The notes below the pieces were generated by a model. That model had not been told where the DNA came from, did not search any database, and saw only the letters and a program-made list of their open reading frames with translations. A DNA stretch of 64,000 nt from Thermosulfurimonas sp. F29 (lineage in GTDB: Bacteria; Desulfobacterota; Thermodesulfobacteria; Thermodesulfobacteriales; Thermodesulfobacteriaceae), in NCBI RefSeq assembly GCF_019688735.1, contig NZ_JAIFYA010000004.1, forward strand, positions 1-64,000. Reading direction: 5' to 3'. The translations under genes were made by a program, and so were the position numbers. Positions 43,147 through 50,129 of the stretch are shown here, in pieces. Every line of letters begins with the position of its first letter. The stretch's first letter is position 1.

Positions 43147-43428
43147 ATGTGCGTGAGTGCTGACCCCGGTCTTTTTCCTGAGGAAATTGAAGCTCTAAGG
43201 CTCAAAAAAGTTTTTGAGGAAGTGGCCAAAAGTCTTTTCACCAACCGTAACATACGCCTCATATTTGACCGTGAGCGCAGGTTCAAACCGGAGGAGGTTA
43301 CCAAGATACTTAGGATACTTGAAGCAGGTCGAGGGCCGGTGGAGCCGGTGGTAATCGAGCAATCTCTGGAAGAAATGAAAAAGTTGGGAATAGAGCGGAT
43401 CGAGGAGGACGACGGGTATCAGGATTGA
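43147..43428 (+). CDS. Small protein sharing the RIEEDDGY tail
   Basis: 93 residues from ATG 43147 behind AAAGGAGGTG. Predicted helical and cytoplasmic. The C-terminal IERIEEDDGYQD matches the previous protein. No function recognised. Confidence 0.75.
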   Translation: MCVSADPGLFPEEIEALRLKKVFEEVAKSLFTNRNIRLIFDRERRFKPEEVTKILRILEAGRGPVEPVVIEQSLEEMKKLGIERIEEDDGYQD

Positions 43429-43441
43429 GGGAGGGCCAGCC

Positions 43442-43858
43442 GTGTGTCGCATATACCGAGCCAAGACGGGCGACTATGTGCGGGTGTGCAAGAGCTATGG
43501 TGGTCCTTTGCGAGTGTCGCTTACATCGCTGTCCTCGGAAGCACTGGAACACCTGAAACGATACGGACACCTTCCCAAGCGCCTTCGCTGTGGCTATGGA
43601 AACCGGACCACACATCAAACTGTGGCAAGAAAGCAGTCCAGATTCCGTTTGCACTTCTGTCGCGTGTGTGGGAATCCGACTAGGGATGAGATTTGTGATG
43701 TCTGCAAGGAGCTCTGCCGAAAACACGATCTCGGCCCGTCAGGCGTAGCAGAACTTCTCATCGCCAGCGGAATGGTTTGCCGCAGATGCGGAAAACCATC
43801 CACCAGAGGGCGCATCTGCGGCAGGTGTCGCATCGAGCGAGAGGCGTGGCATGAGTGA
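43442..43858 (+). CDS. Double zinc-ribbon protein
   Basis: 138 residues from GTG 43442. The C-terminal half has two ribbons: CRVCGNPTRDEICDVC (about 73-88) and CRRCGKPSTRGRICGRC (about 113-129). The N-terminal 60 residues have two further cysteines. Such small Arg-rich ribbon proteins often bind nucleic acid. It overlaps the next gene by 8 bp. Confidence 0.78.
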   Translation: MCRIYRAKTGDYVRVCKSYGGPLRVSLTSLSSEALEHLKRYGHLPKRLRCGYGNRTTHQTVARKQSRFRLHFCRVCGNPTRDEICDVCKELCRKHDLGPSGVAELLIASGMVCRRCGKPSTRGRICGRCRIEREAWHE

Positions 43859-44048
43859 AACCTTCGTTTTAAGCGGTTTCGTTTTCGCTTTCTTTCTCAT
43901 TTCAGCGCTTATGGGTGCCATTGCGTCCGAGTTGCGCCTGCTTCGTCGTTCTCGGAATCGAAAAGAGAGGCGGGGGTTCCGCCAAGGTTTCGAACCGGAG
44001 TGCTCCGGCTGTCCCTGGCGGGCGAAGGCCATGAGAGACTATTGCTAA
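43851..44048 (+). CDS. Single-span membrane microprotein with C-terminal cysteines
   Basis: 65 residues from ATG 43851. A membrane helix (FVLSGFVFAFFLISALMGAIA) is followed by a basic segment and a short tail with CSGC and a terminal Cys. The overlapping start suggests translational coupling. Unknown function. Confidence 0.7.
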   Translation: MSETFVLSGFVFAFFLISALMGAIASELRLLRRSRNRKERRGFRQGFEPECSGCPWRAKAMRDYC

Positions 44049-44061
44049 GGGGGGAAGGACC

Positions 44062-44424
44062 ATGCAAATCGGTAATCGAATTAGTGGTGAGACCCCATAC
44101 TGGCAGAAACGAGGCGAACACCTGCTCCGGGCGCTTTCGCCTCTGGTGGAGTACTTCGGGTGGGGATGTTTCCGCGAAGAACCCCAGCGGTATCTGCACC
44201 TGGAGTTTTTGATCGCTCTGGGACAGCTCGCCGAGGGAGGAGCCATTCCGCGGGATCGCGCCGGGTATCTGATCGAGTACCTCGACGACCTGTGCGGAGA
44301 GTTCGCCTGGCGCAAGCATGTGCCCGGGCTGAACGAATCCGAGCAGTTCGAGCGGATAAAACGCATGCATCTGAGGGTGGCGGAGGAGGCGGTCAGGTTG
44401 TTATCGGCGCGGAGGAACCCCTAG
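44062..44424 (+). CDS. Helical hypothetical protein
   Basis: 120 residues behind GGGGGGAAGG. All-helical and soluble (LLRALSPLVEYFGW, YLIEYLDDLCGEFAW). It has no recognised family. It lies in the run of small plus-strand genes and could be a regulator or inhibitor. Confidence 0.75.
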   Translation: MQIGNRISGETPYWQKRGEHLLRALSPLVEYFGWGCFREEPQRYLHLEFLIALGQLAEGGAIPRDRAGYLIEYLDDLCGEFAWRKHVPGLNESEQFERIKRMHLRVAEEAVRLLSARRNP

Positions 44425-44464
44425 GGTGGCTGGGAAACCGAAGGAGTCAAAAGCACAAAAAGGA

Positions 44465-44714
44465 ATGACAAAAAAGACCGAGAGAAAGGAGGTCAAGTAT
44501 GACCTAGGCCTTCTTCCTTCCTGCACTCATCTTACTCTACGGTTTCCTGGTTCTCATTGGAACTATGACAGCGCTAACAGTTTTCGGAACCGCCAGTCCT
44601 TATTGGTATGTGTTAGCAAAGCCAAGAAATGCCTACCTGTTATTGACCTGTATTCTCGGTATTCCAGCCCTGATCGTAACTGGACTCTGGTACATAGTTC
44701 ATTCACTCCAATAA
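44465..44714 (+). pseudogene. Small two-helix membrane protein, interrupted by frameshift or amber codon
   Basis: From ATG 44499, behind a perfect AAAGGAGGT site, the frame reads Met-Thr-TAG and then a typical two-helix membrane protein to TAA 44714 (AFFLPALILLYGFLVLIG, YLLLTCILGIPALIVTGLW). Alternatively a charged start at ATG 44465 (MTKKTERKEVKYD), in a different frame, would join this hydrophobic frame through a one-base shift near 44500-44510. Either way the present sequence does not encode an intact protein without recoding. A sequencing error is possible. Confidence 0.6.
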
Positions 44715-44716
44715 TT

Positions 44717-44898
44717 TGTGGGTGTTGGGGAGGAGGTCGGTGGGTGGAGTCGGCCTCTGGTCTACAACCTCTCAGTTCATAGGGGCTCTTTGCCCCAAGC
44801 AACTCATGGGTGGTTGGGAGAGGCTGGTGGTGCACTCCTTGAGGGGCTCTCTGGTCCTATGCCATGATGACCTACTGGCCTCCTCCCCACCACCTCTA
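44717..44898 (+). ncRNA. Candidate structured RNA with 26-bp closing stem
   Basis: Positions 44720-44745 pair with 44870-44895 over 26 positions with one mismatch and four G-U pairs. A second helix pairs 44749-44758 with 44819-44828 (10 bp, three G-U). Its arm contains further pairing (44766-44769 with 44812-44815) and an apical GGGGC-TCTTT-GCCCC hairpin (44782-44796). A third hairpin (44835-44846, UUGA loop) completes a three-way junction. The G-U pairs and absence of a credible ORF favour RNA over protein. It lies 31 bp before the ATG at 44930, so it is either a leader regulating that gene or an independent RNA. The strand is inferred from flanking genes. Confidence 0.65.
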
Positions 44899-44929
44899 TC
44901 CTACACATTTTGCTTATAGGAGGTAAGCC

Positions 44930-45145
44930 ATGCTTGATCGTCCAGTCATAATACCTATAGACAGAGGTCCTCACTTAAGCCCCCGGTGGCTCTATGTCGT
45001 TACCGACTGTCGGTACCGGACCGAGGAATACGCCAGCCCGAAAGAGGCACGCGAAGCATGGGAAAGAGGAGAAAGGGTGCCCGTGTTTGATCCCGCAATG
45101 TGTGAAAGGAGAACCAGAGAAATTTTGGAAAAGCATTTTTATTGA
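44930..45145 (+). CDS. Small hypothetical protein after the structured RNA
   Basis: 71 residues behind ATAGGAGGTAAGCC. Beta-rich N-terminus, then a charged helix (SPKEAREAWERGERV). Two cysteines. Its leader contains the candidate structured RNA, so expression may be controlled by it. Confidence 0.75.
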   Translation: MLDRPVIIPIDRGPHLSPRWLYVVTDCRYRTEEYASPKEAREAWERGERVPVFDPAMCERRTREILEKHFY

Positions 45146-45158
45146 GAGGAGAGAAAAA

Positions 45159-45212
45159 ATGAAAGGTTTGAATTCGGTGCGCCTTGTTGCAGGCTTCCAC
45201 GCGGTTCCGTGA
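45159..45212 (+). CDS. Very short ORF, possibly a truncated gene
   Basis: A 17-codon ORF (MKGLNSVRLVAGFHAVP) with a good GAGAGGAGAG site. It stops just before the sharp drop to AT-rich sequence at about 45220. It may be a microprotein, or the stub of a gene cut by the insertion of the AT-rich segment. Confidence 0.3.
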   Translation: MKGLNSVRLVAGFHAVP

Positions 45213-45265
45213 AACTTTGTTATTCCTCCTTTAGTTAAACAATATTATTAGGTTGGAGGGTTTAA

Positions 45266-45817
45266 ATGGGCTTCAAAAGTCAAGAAGAAATTAAAATAGC
45301 TGTTTATATCCTTAGTCTCCTCCTTTGGGCTCGAGAAAAAAATTATGAAATTTGGACTACTTCTTTACAAAAGTTGCTTTTTCTGTGGTTTTTGTCAGAA
45401 AATGATCGTGAAATTTTAGAAACTTATAGAGCCTATTTGTACGGTCCATATAGTTCAAAAGTCTCAGAAGTAGCAGATTTAATAAAGCTATACGGGCTCA
45501 TAGAAGCCGATGATACATCGTGGGGGGCACGTCTTTATAAAATAAAGAACAACATTCCTGAAGAGCTTTCCAAATTGATCATTCAAAAAACGGCAAATTT
45601 TCAAAAATTTTTAGAAAGCTTTGAAAAAAACAATAAAAAGTATTTAAAAAATCTGCAAAGATTAGCAAATCTTAGCAAAATCTTGTGGTTAAAGAAAATG
45701 GAAAACATACATGACATAAATAAAATTAAAAACAAGCTTAAGTTATACAACTGGAAAATACCTAAAAAGGAGTTAGAAGAAATTGATAAAAAACTGAAGT
45801 CTCAGGAATGGATATAA
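45266..45817 (+). CDS. YwgA/Panacea-like protein, AT-rich foreign gene
   Basis: 183 residues. The first 90 resemble the YwgA/SocA (Panacea) domain: paired helices, LQKLLFLWFLSE, YRAYLYGPYSSKVSEVADLI and LYGLIEAD. Panacea domains act as antitoxins and sensors in many toxin-antitoxin pairs. The C-terminal half is Lys/Asn-rich and helical. The base composition is much more AT-rich than the flanking genes, a clear sign of transfer. The next gene is not an obvious toxin, so the pairing is open. Confidence 0.7.
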   Translation: MGFKSQEEIKIAVYILSLLLWAREKNYEIWTTSLQKLLFLWFLSENDREILETYRAYLYGPYSSKVSEVADLIKLYGLIEADDTSWGARLYKIKNNIPEELSKLIIQKTANFQKFLESFEKNNKKYLKNLQRLANLSKILWLKKMENIHDINKIKNKLKLYNWKIPKKELEEIDKKLKSQEWI

Positions 45818-45841
45818 CCTAATTTATTGCAAGAAGAAAAA

Positions 45842-46207
45842 ATGAATGACAAAACTGGAGAACCCGAACTTCACCCGCTGGTTGTAAATCTGGCCGATAG
45901 AGTAATGGACATGTATCTGGAGGGATTCCATGCCGGTGTTTCCTTGTTTTACAACACGGCAACGGAATTAGCGGATCGAACAGGGACACACAGTTTGAAA
46001 TCTCTGCTTGAAGCGGCTCGAGCCGCTGTCCTCAAAACTATGTTCGAGGAAGGCAAAGAAATAATCAGTCAGGAGGTCCTTTCTAGGCTGAATGCCAGAA
46101 GTAAAAATGATCTTTTTGACTTTCTGGATCCTCATCCAGACAAAAAAGTAATCGATGTGTATCTCTCGATAGTCGGCGAAGAAAACAAGGAGGGCGTCAA
46201 TGTCTGA
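45842..46207 (+). CDS. Helical hypothetical protein upstream of the dUTPase
   Basis: 121 residues from ATG 45842. All-helical, acidic, no known motif. It overlaps the dUTPase start by 8 bp and is probably co-translated with it. Its composition is intermediate between the AT-rich gene before it and the GC-rich gene after it. Confidence 0.72.
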   Translation: MNDKTGEPELHPLVVNLADRVMDMYLEGFHAGVSLFYNTATELADRTGTHSLKSLLEAARAAVLKTMFEEGKEIISQEVLSRLNARSKNDLFDFLDPHPDKKVIDVYLSIVGEENKEGVNV

Positions 46208-46910
46208 GATCGCCTCGATCCTGAAACTGATGTTCGAGCGCCAGGCCGAGCTCAACCGCCGGATCGATCCGGAATGGGAGAAAAGGGGTTTCCCCTGGCC
46301 GCGGGCGATCCGGCAAGAGTGTGCGGAGCTGATCGACAGCCTTCCCTGGAAGTGGTGGGCGAAGGGAGAACCGGACCGGGACAATGCGCGGCTCGAAGTG
46401 GTGGACATCTGGCACTTCTGGATCTCATGGGCGCTTCAGGAGCGGCACGACTCCGAGTACCTGCGGAAAACCTACACCGTGGCCGAGTGGGCGTTCCGGC
46501 TCACTCCGGAAATCGAGCGTCATCTCGACGATCCCTGCGTTTCCGAGAATGCGGAAAGCGCAGAGCGGGTGCTTGAGGCCGTTGAGATACTCATCGCAAA
46601 AACCTTTTTCTGTTCGGCAAACGGTGTCGTTCAGGACCTAGCCCGGCTCACCGGACTCGTCGGATTGTCCTTCGAAGATCTAGCGAAACTCTACTTCGGG
46701 AAAAATGTCCTCAACCGGTTCCGGCAGGAGATGGGGCTTAAAAAGGGCGAATACCGCAGGATCTGGGGGCCGGACGGCGAAGAGGACAACCGGTGGATGA
46801 TGCGGCTTGCGCAGGAGCTCGCACCGCCGACGGATGAGAAATCTCTGGCCGTCTTCGAAGATGAGCTGTTTCGGCGGCTCATCGAGGTCTATCCGAACAA
46901 ATCCGATTGA
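46200..46910 (+). CDS. Dimeric (all-alpha) dUTPase
   Basis: 236 residues of the all-alpha NTP pyrophosphohydrolase superfamily, dUTPase_2 type. Metal-binding motifs are ECAELIDSLPWKWW (Glu 40, Glu 43) and LEVVDIWHFWISW (Glu 66, Asp 69), with the Trp-Lys-Trp-Trp signature typical of this family. It would hydrolyse dUTP to dUMP, protecting replicating DNA from uracil and feeding dTTP synthesis. It probably works together with the dNMP kinase at 48290 and NrdD. This form is common in phages and mobile elements. Confidence 0.9.
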   Translation: MSEIASILKLMFERQAELNRRIDPEWEKRGFPWPRAIRQECAELIDSLPWKWWAKGEPDRDNARLEVVDIWHFWISWALQERHDSEYLRKTYTVAEWAFRLTPEIERHLDDPCVSENAESAERVLEAVEILIAKTFFCSANGVVQDLARLTGLVGLSFEDLAKLYFGKNVLNRFRQEMGLKKGEYRRIWGPDGEEDNRWMMRLAQELAPPTDEKSLAVFEDELFRRLIEVYPNKSD

Positions 46911-46957
46911 ACGGAGGTGCTTCAGGGTTACCAAAAAACATCCAAAAGGAGAAGACT

Positions 46958-47572
46958 ATGCCTGTAGGATCCAAAATGCCGCTTAGAACCCTCTTGATCT
47001 GCTGCATGGCCTGCCTAGAAGTCACAAAGAAATACTACGGAATAATTCCCCTGTGGGGAGGATTTGTCCCGGTGATTTACTTCCACCTCTTTGAGCACAA
47101 CTATGAAAGTTACAGGAAGCTCCTGTCCTCCCCGGACGACTTCATCGGCCATTTGTCTTACATTGCTCAGGTCACAAAGGACGGTCTTTTCAGCTTCAGG
47201 CCCTCTCCGTACGGCCAAGTTGTTTTCCCCGGCCCGGAGTTTGAGGAAGCAGTTCAGAAACTGCCCTCAGCAGAATTTACAACCACCGTCTCTGGAACGC
47301 TTGCTACTCTGAAACATCTCCAGAAGATCCACCATAATGTTTTTTATCACCCGGAAAAGATAACCCGCCTCCTTCTGGTCCACTGGTACCGATATGTCAA
47401 ACCTGAACTCAGCATAAACAAGTTCGTGGAGCACTTTCTTAAATACGGGACCGCCTCCTTTTCCCGCGTAGCAACGGGTTGGGAGCCAACCCGAGAAGAA
47501 ATACGGGAACTTCTGGACCTTCTGAGCAAAACTCCCTATTTGGACCTGATCTATGCCCACAGGCGCATATAA
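46958..47572 (+). CDS. Hypothetical protein
   Basis: 204 residues from ATG 46958 behind AAAAGGAG. Soluble and mostly helical, with a short hydrophobic stretch near residue 30. No recognised family. A possible ORF at 47553 overlaps the end. Confidence 0.72.
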   Translation: MPVGSKMPLRTLLICCMACLEVTKKYYGIIPLWGGFVPVIYFHLFEHNYESYRKLLSSPDDFIGHLSYIAQVTKDGLFSFRPSPYGQVVFPGPEFEEAVQKLPSAEFTTTVSGTLATLKHLQKIHHNVFYHPEKITRLLLVHWYRYVKPELSINKFVEHFLKYGTASFSRVATGWEPTREEIRELLDLLSKTPYLDLIYAHRRI

Positions 47573-47744
47573 GGGAAAAGCTTTACGAAACATAAAATCA
47601 AGGCAACCCCGGAAGGGATTGGTGCTCAAGGGTTTTCAGGGGTTGGTGTGGGCATTGCGGGGAGGGTATAGAGAGAGCAGGGAAAAGTTAAAAGAACAAA
47701 TTGTTCAGATTACAGAGGAGCTTTTAAGGCGAGGGAGGATATAA
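47553..47744 (+). CDS. Small basic protein, tentative
   Basis: 63 residues from ATG 47553, overlapping the previous gene by 20 bp, with no strong ribosome-binding site. Very basic (Lys/Arg-rich) with a C-terminal amphipathic helix (KEQIVQITEELLRRGR). It stops 1 bp before the next gene start, which supports real translation. Confidence 0.5.
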   Translation: MPTGAYKGKALRNIKSRQPRKGLVLKGFQGLVWALRGGYRESREKLKEQIVQITEELLRRGRI

Positions 47745-47745
47745 C

Positions 47746-48273
47746 ATGAGAAAAGAGGCAAAAGAAATAATATATATAGTGCTAGACTTTTTAGAGTCGT
47801 TTGCTCGCACTTCCAGAGAAAACATGAACTTAATATGCGTCAATAAGACAGCTTTAGAAGATGTAAAGAAGGAATTATTCAGTTTACTTGAGCAAACAGA
47901 AAAAACAAAATCTTATAAAAGAGTAGATAAAAAAACTGAGTTAATAGGAACCCTACCTAGCGTACTAATAAATAAAAATAAATTTCCAACAAATGAAAGT
48001 ATAGTAAAACTAGCTGAAAAATCATTAAATCTAAAAATTCCTAATTGGCAAAAGAAAAGCAGAAATGAAATTATTGGTATCCTAATAGCTAAAATTGCTG
48101 AAAAGGACATTTCTGAGTTAGACTTGTTTATTAAAGCTTGGCAAGAGTTTGTAGAACAAAAAGAGATTAAAAAAGAACACGCTCGCGAAGACTTTGTTGA
48201 CCTTTGGCTAAAGTTTTTTGAACATTACAAAAAACCGTTTTCTAAAAGTTTATCCCAAGTAACCACCGAATAA
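47746..48273 (+). CDS. AT-rich hypothetical protein
   Basis: 175 residues behind GGGAGG. Lys/Glu-rich, all helical, unrecognised. Its AT-rich composition matches the Panacea-like gene at 45266 rather than its GC-rich neighbours, so it is a second independent foreign insert. A possible small defence or anti-defence gene, by context only. Confidence 0.68.
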   Translation: MRKEAKEIIYIVLDFLESFARTSRENMNLICVNKTALEDVKKELFSLLEQTEKTKSYKRVDKKTELIGTLPSVLINKNKFPTNESIVKLAEKSLNLKIPNWQKKSRNEIIGILIAKIAEKDISELDLFIKAWQEFVEQKEIKKEHAREDFVDLWLKFFEHYKKPFSKSLSQVTTE

Positions 48274-48289
48274 CGAAAAGGAGGTTGTG

Positions 48290-48979
48290 ATGAAACCGAG
48301 GTTTCCCGGCGTCGCCTTTTTCGGCCACAAGCATTCCGGTAAGTCCACTCTGGCCTCCATGGTGGAGTGGGAGCTGTGGGACCTCGGCGGTCGCAACACC
48401 GTCCGGCTCGCCTTCGCCGGCGCGCTCAAGGACCTCTGCCGGGAACTCATCGCGAGTTCGTTCCGTCCTCTCTCGGATGAGGAACTCAAGAAAGCCGAGG
48501 TGATACGCCTTTCGCCCGTCGCCGTGGAGCGGCTGAACACTTTCCTCGTTGCGGCGGGTCTTCCCGAGCTCGACGAGGGCGAGCGGGCCGAGCTTGAGCA
48601 TCGGGTATCTGGCAAGGTCCCTGCCACCTGGCGCTGGCTCATGCAATGGGTGGGGACGGATGTGGTGCGGCGGCGCGATCCAAACTTCTGGGTCGAGCAC
48701 CTGGAAGAACAGGCACTTGCAGCCATGGACGGTGATCACTTCGTCCTCATTGAAGACGGACGCATGGAGAACGAACTGGCCCTGTGTGAAAAGCTAGAGT
48801 TTCTCACGGTGGGCGTGGCCTGTCCGGTTCAGTTCGACGGGGATGATCACGAAAGCGAGAAACAGGCCCTGAAAACGGCCGGGAAGTGTCGGGTGTTCTA
48901 CTCCCTGCCGAAGAGCATGGATGTTCTCAAGGAGACAGCACACGAGATCGTGTGGAAGTTTTTGGTCAATGCACTTTAA
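48290..48979 (+). CDS. Deoxynucleoside monophosphate kinase
   Basis: 229 residues from ATG 48290 behind AAAGGAGG. A P-loop GHKHSGKST (12-20) opens a kinase of the phage dNMP-kinase type. Further features fit: AFAGALKDLCRELI, WLMQWVGTDVVRRRDPNFWV (the Gln-x-x-Gly-Thr-x-x-Arg region), IEDGRMENELAL and the late DDHESEKQAL. It would phosphorylate dNMPs to dNDPs for DNA synthesis. Together with the dUTPase and NrdD it makes a nucleotide-supply set typical of large phages. Confidence 0.87.
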   Translation: MKPRFPGVAFFGHKHSGKSTLASMVEWELWDLGGRNTVRLAFAGALKDLCRELIASSFRPLSDEELKKAEVIRLSPVAVERLNTFLVAAGLPELDEGERAELEHRVSGKVPATWRWLMQWVGTDVVRRRDPNFWVEHLEEQALAAMDGDHFVLIEDGRMENELALCEKLEFLTVGVACPVQFDGDDHESEKQALKTAGKCRVFYSLPKSMDVLKETAHEIVWKFLVNAL

Positions 48980-48990
48980 GGAGGCGTGAG

Positions 48991-49518
48991 ATGAAAACCT
49001 GTCTCTGGTTCTGCCCTGAGAATCCCGATGAGGGAGGCGTATGCGCCGTCTGGAAGTCTCAGGCCGAGGCGGAGATCGGATGTCGGGAATGCGAAGGACG
49101 CTCCGCCTGCGGCGGTCCGGTCACGGAAGTCGAGTTTTTCGGCCATTCGGACAAAGCAACCATACATTGCCCCGCGGATGGCGGTCTCAGGACTCCCATC
49201 CTATGCCTTGCGAATTGCCGATCCGCCCGTGTGCGGTTCACTAAGAAGGGCGATGAGGTCGAATGCGGCATATCGGGCGCGAGGCGTCCTCTGGGAACCG
49301 ATCTTCCGGACAGTTTCACCACGCAAAACCGCGTGTTCATGGGGGATGTGCTTTTTTCCGAAAACGGCATACCGCTTGCGCTGTGCCGTCCCGACTCTCC
49401 AGCCGGGTTCCTTCTCACGGGGGACACCGAAGTGACAGAAGAAGCGCTGTCCCGGCCGGGTGTCAAACGCAGATGTTTGATACGCATGGAAATAATACCC
49501 TTGGATCAGGAGGCGTGA
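48991..49518 (+). CDS. Cysteine-rich hypothetical protein
   Basis: 175 residues from ATG 48991 behind AAGGAGGCG. The N-terminal 80 residues contain eight cysteines (CLWFC, CAVW, CRECEGRSAC and others) that can form one or two zinc sites. The remainder is beta-rich. No function recognised. Confidence 0.73.
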   Translation: MKTCLWFCPENPDEGGVCAVWKSQAEAEIGCRECEGRSACGGPVTEVEFFGHSDKATIHCPADGGLRTPILCLANCRSARVRFTKKGDEVECGISGARRPLGTDLPDSFTTQNRVFMGDVLFSENGIPLALCRPDSPAGFLLTGDTEVTEEALSRPGVKRRCLIRMEIIPLDQEA

Positions 49519-49519
49519 A

Positions 49520-49963
49520 ATGAAGGAGCAAATACAGACTCAACTCCGCGCTCTGGAACAAGCGAGAAATACATACCGAAAAGCGCTCCATAGCACCTTC
49601 GAATCTTTGCTTCGGTTTTGGGCGGAAGCCTCGGCAAATGCCGGATTCTCCGATGAGCAATGGATCGAGTTCTGGGCCGAGGTGTCGGACTGGGAAGTGG
49701 AGGAAGACAAACACGGAATTTTGCTTCCGCTTCCCGAGGCAGTAGATACGGAAGTTTATCGCGATGACGAATGGGCGCAGGTTGGGTACTCCCGCTGGTT
49801 CCTGCGCCCCGGCAAAACGGAGCTATGGGAAGAGGTTTCGACCGGCTCGCGACTTGTGCCAATCACCTTCGGGAAACGCAAGTTCGAGGATCTCACCCTG
49901 AAGGATGTTGAAGTCGTGATTCCGCAAATGGCGAAGGTTTTAAAAGCACTTATCGAACACTAG
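49520..49963 (+). CDS. Hypothetical protein
   Basis: 147 residues starting 1 bp after the previous stop, behind GGAGGCG. N-terminal helix (RALEQARNTYRKALHSTFESLL), then an acidic mixed domain with many Trp. Unrecognised. Confidence 0.72.
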   Translation: MKEQIQTQLRALEQARNTYRKALHSTFESLLRFWAEASANAGFSDEQWIEFWAEVSDWEVEEDKHGILLPLPEAVDTEVYRDDEWAQVGYSRWFLRPGKTELWEEVSTGSRLVPITFGKRKFEDLTLKDVEVVIPQMAKVLKALIEH

Positions 49964-49977
49964 AAAAGAGGAGCACC

Positions 49978-50052
49978 ATGAGTGACACTTTGTCGGATTT
50001 TAAGTCTATCTCAGTAAACACCGAGGAGGTGCTATGGGTTTGTACATCATGA
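49978..50052 (+). CDS. Short upstream ORF of the interrupted zinc-ribbon gene
   Basis: 24 codons from ATG 49978 behind AAGAGGAG. It overlaps the start of the zinc-ribbon gene (ATG 50034) by 19 bp and carries the GAGGAGG site of that gene, so it may couple translation to it. Confidence 0.4.
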   Translation: MSDTLSDFKSISVNTEEVLWVCTS

Positions 50053-50129
50053 TCCCAAGCGAAGCGCGGCCCTGTCGGGACTGCGGCGACCTGATCATCG
50101 GCGGCTATTTTCTCGACGGCTGTTTTTAC

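Noticed and set aside
44716-44919. 67-codon TTG-initiated frame across the candidate RNA
   Set aside because: No ribosome-binding site and an atypical Gly/Trp/Ser-rich sequence; extensive base pairing with G-U pairs explains the region better as RNA.
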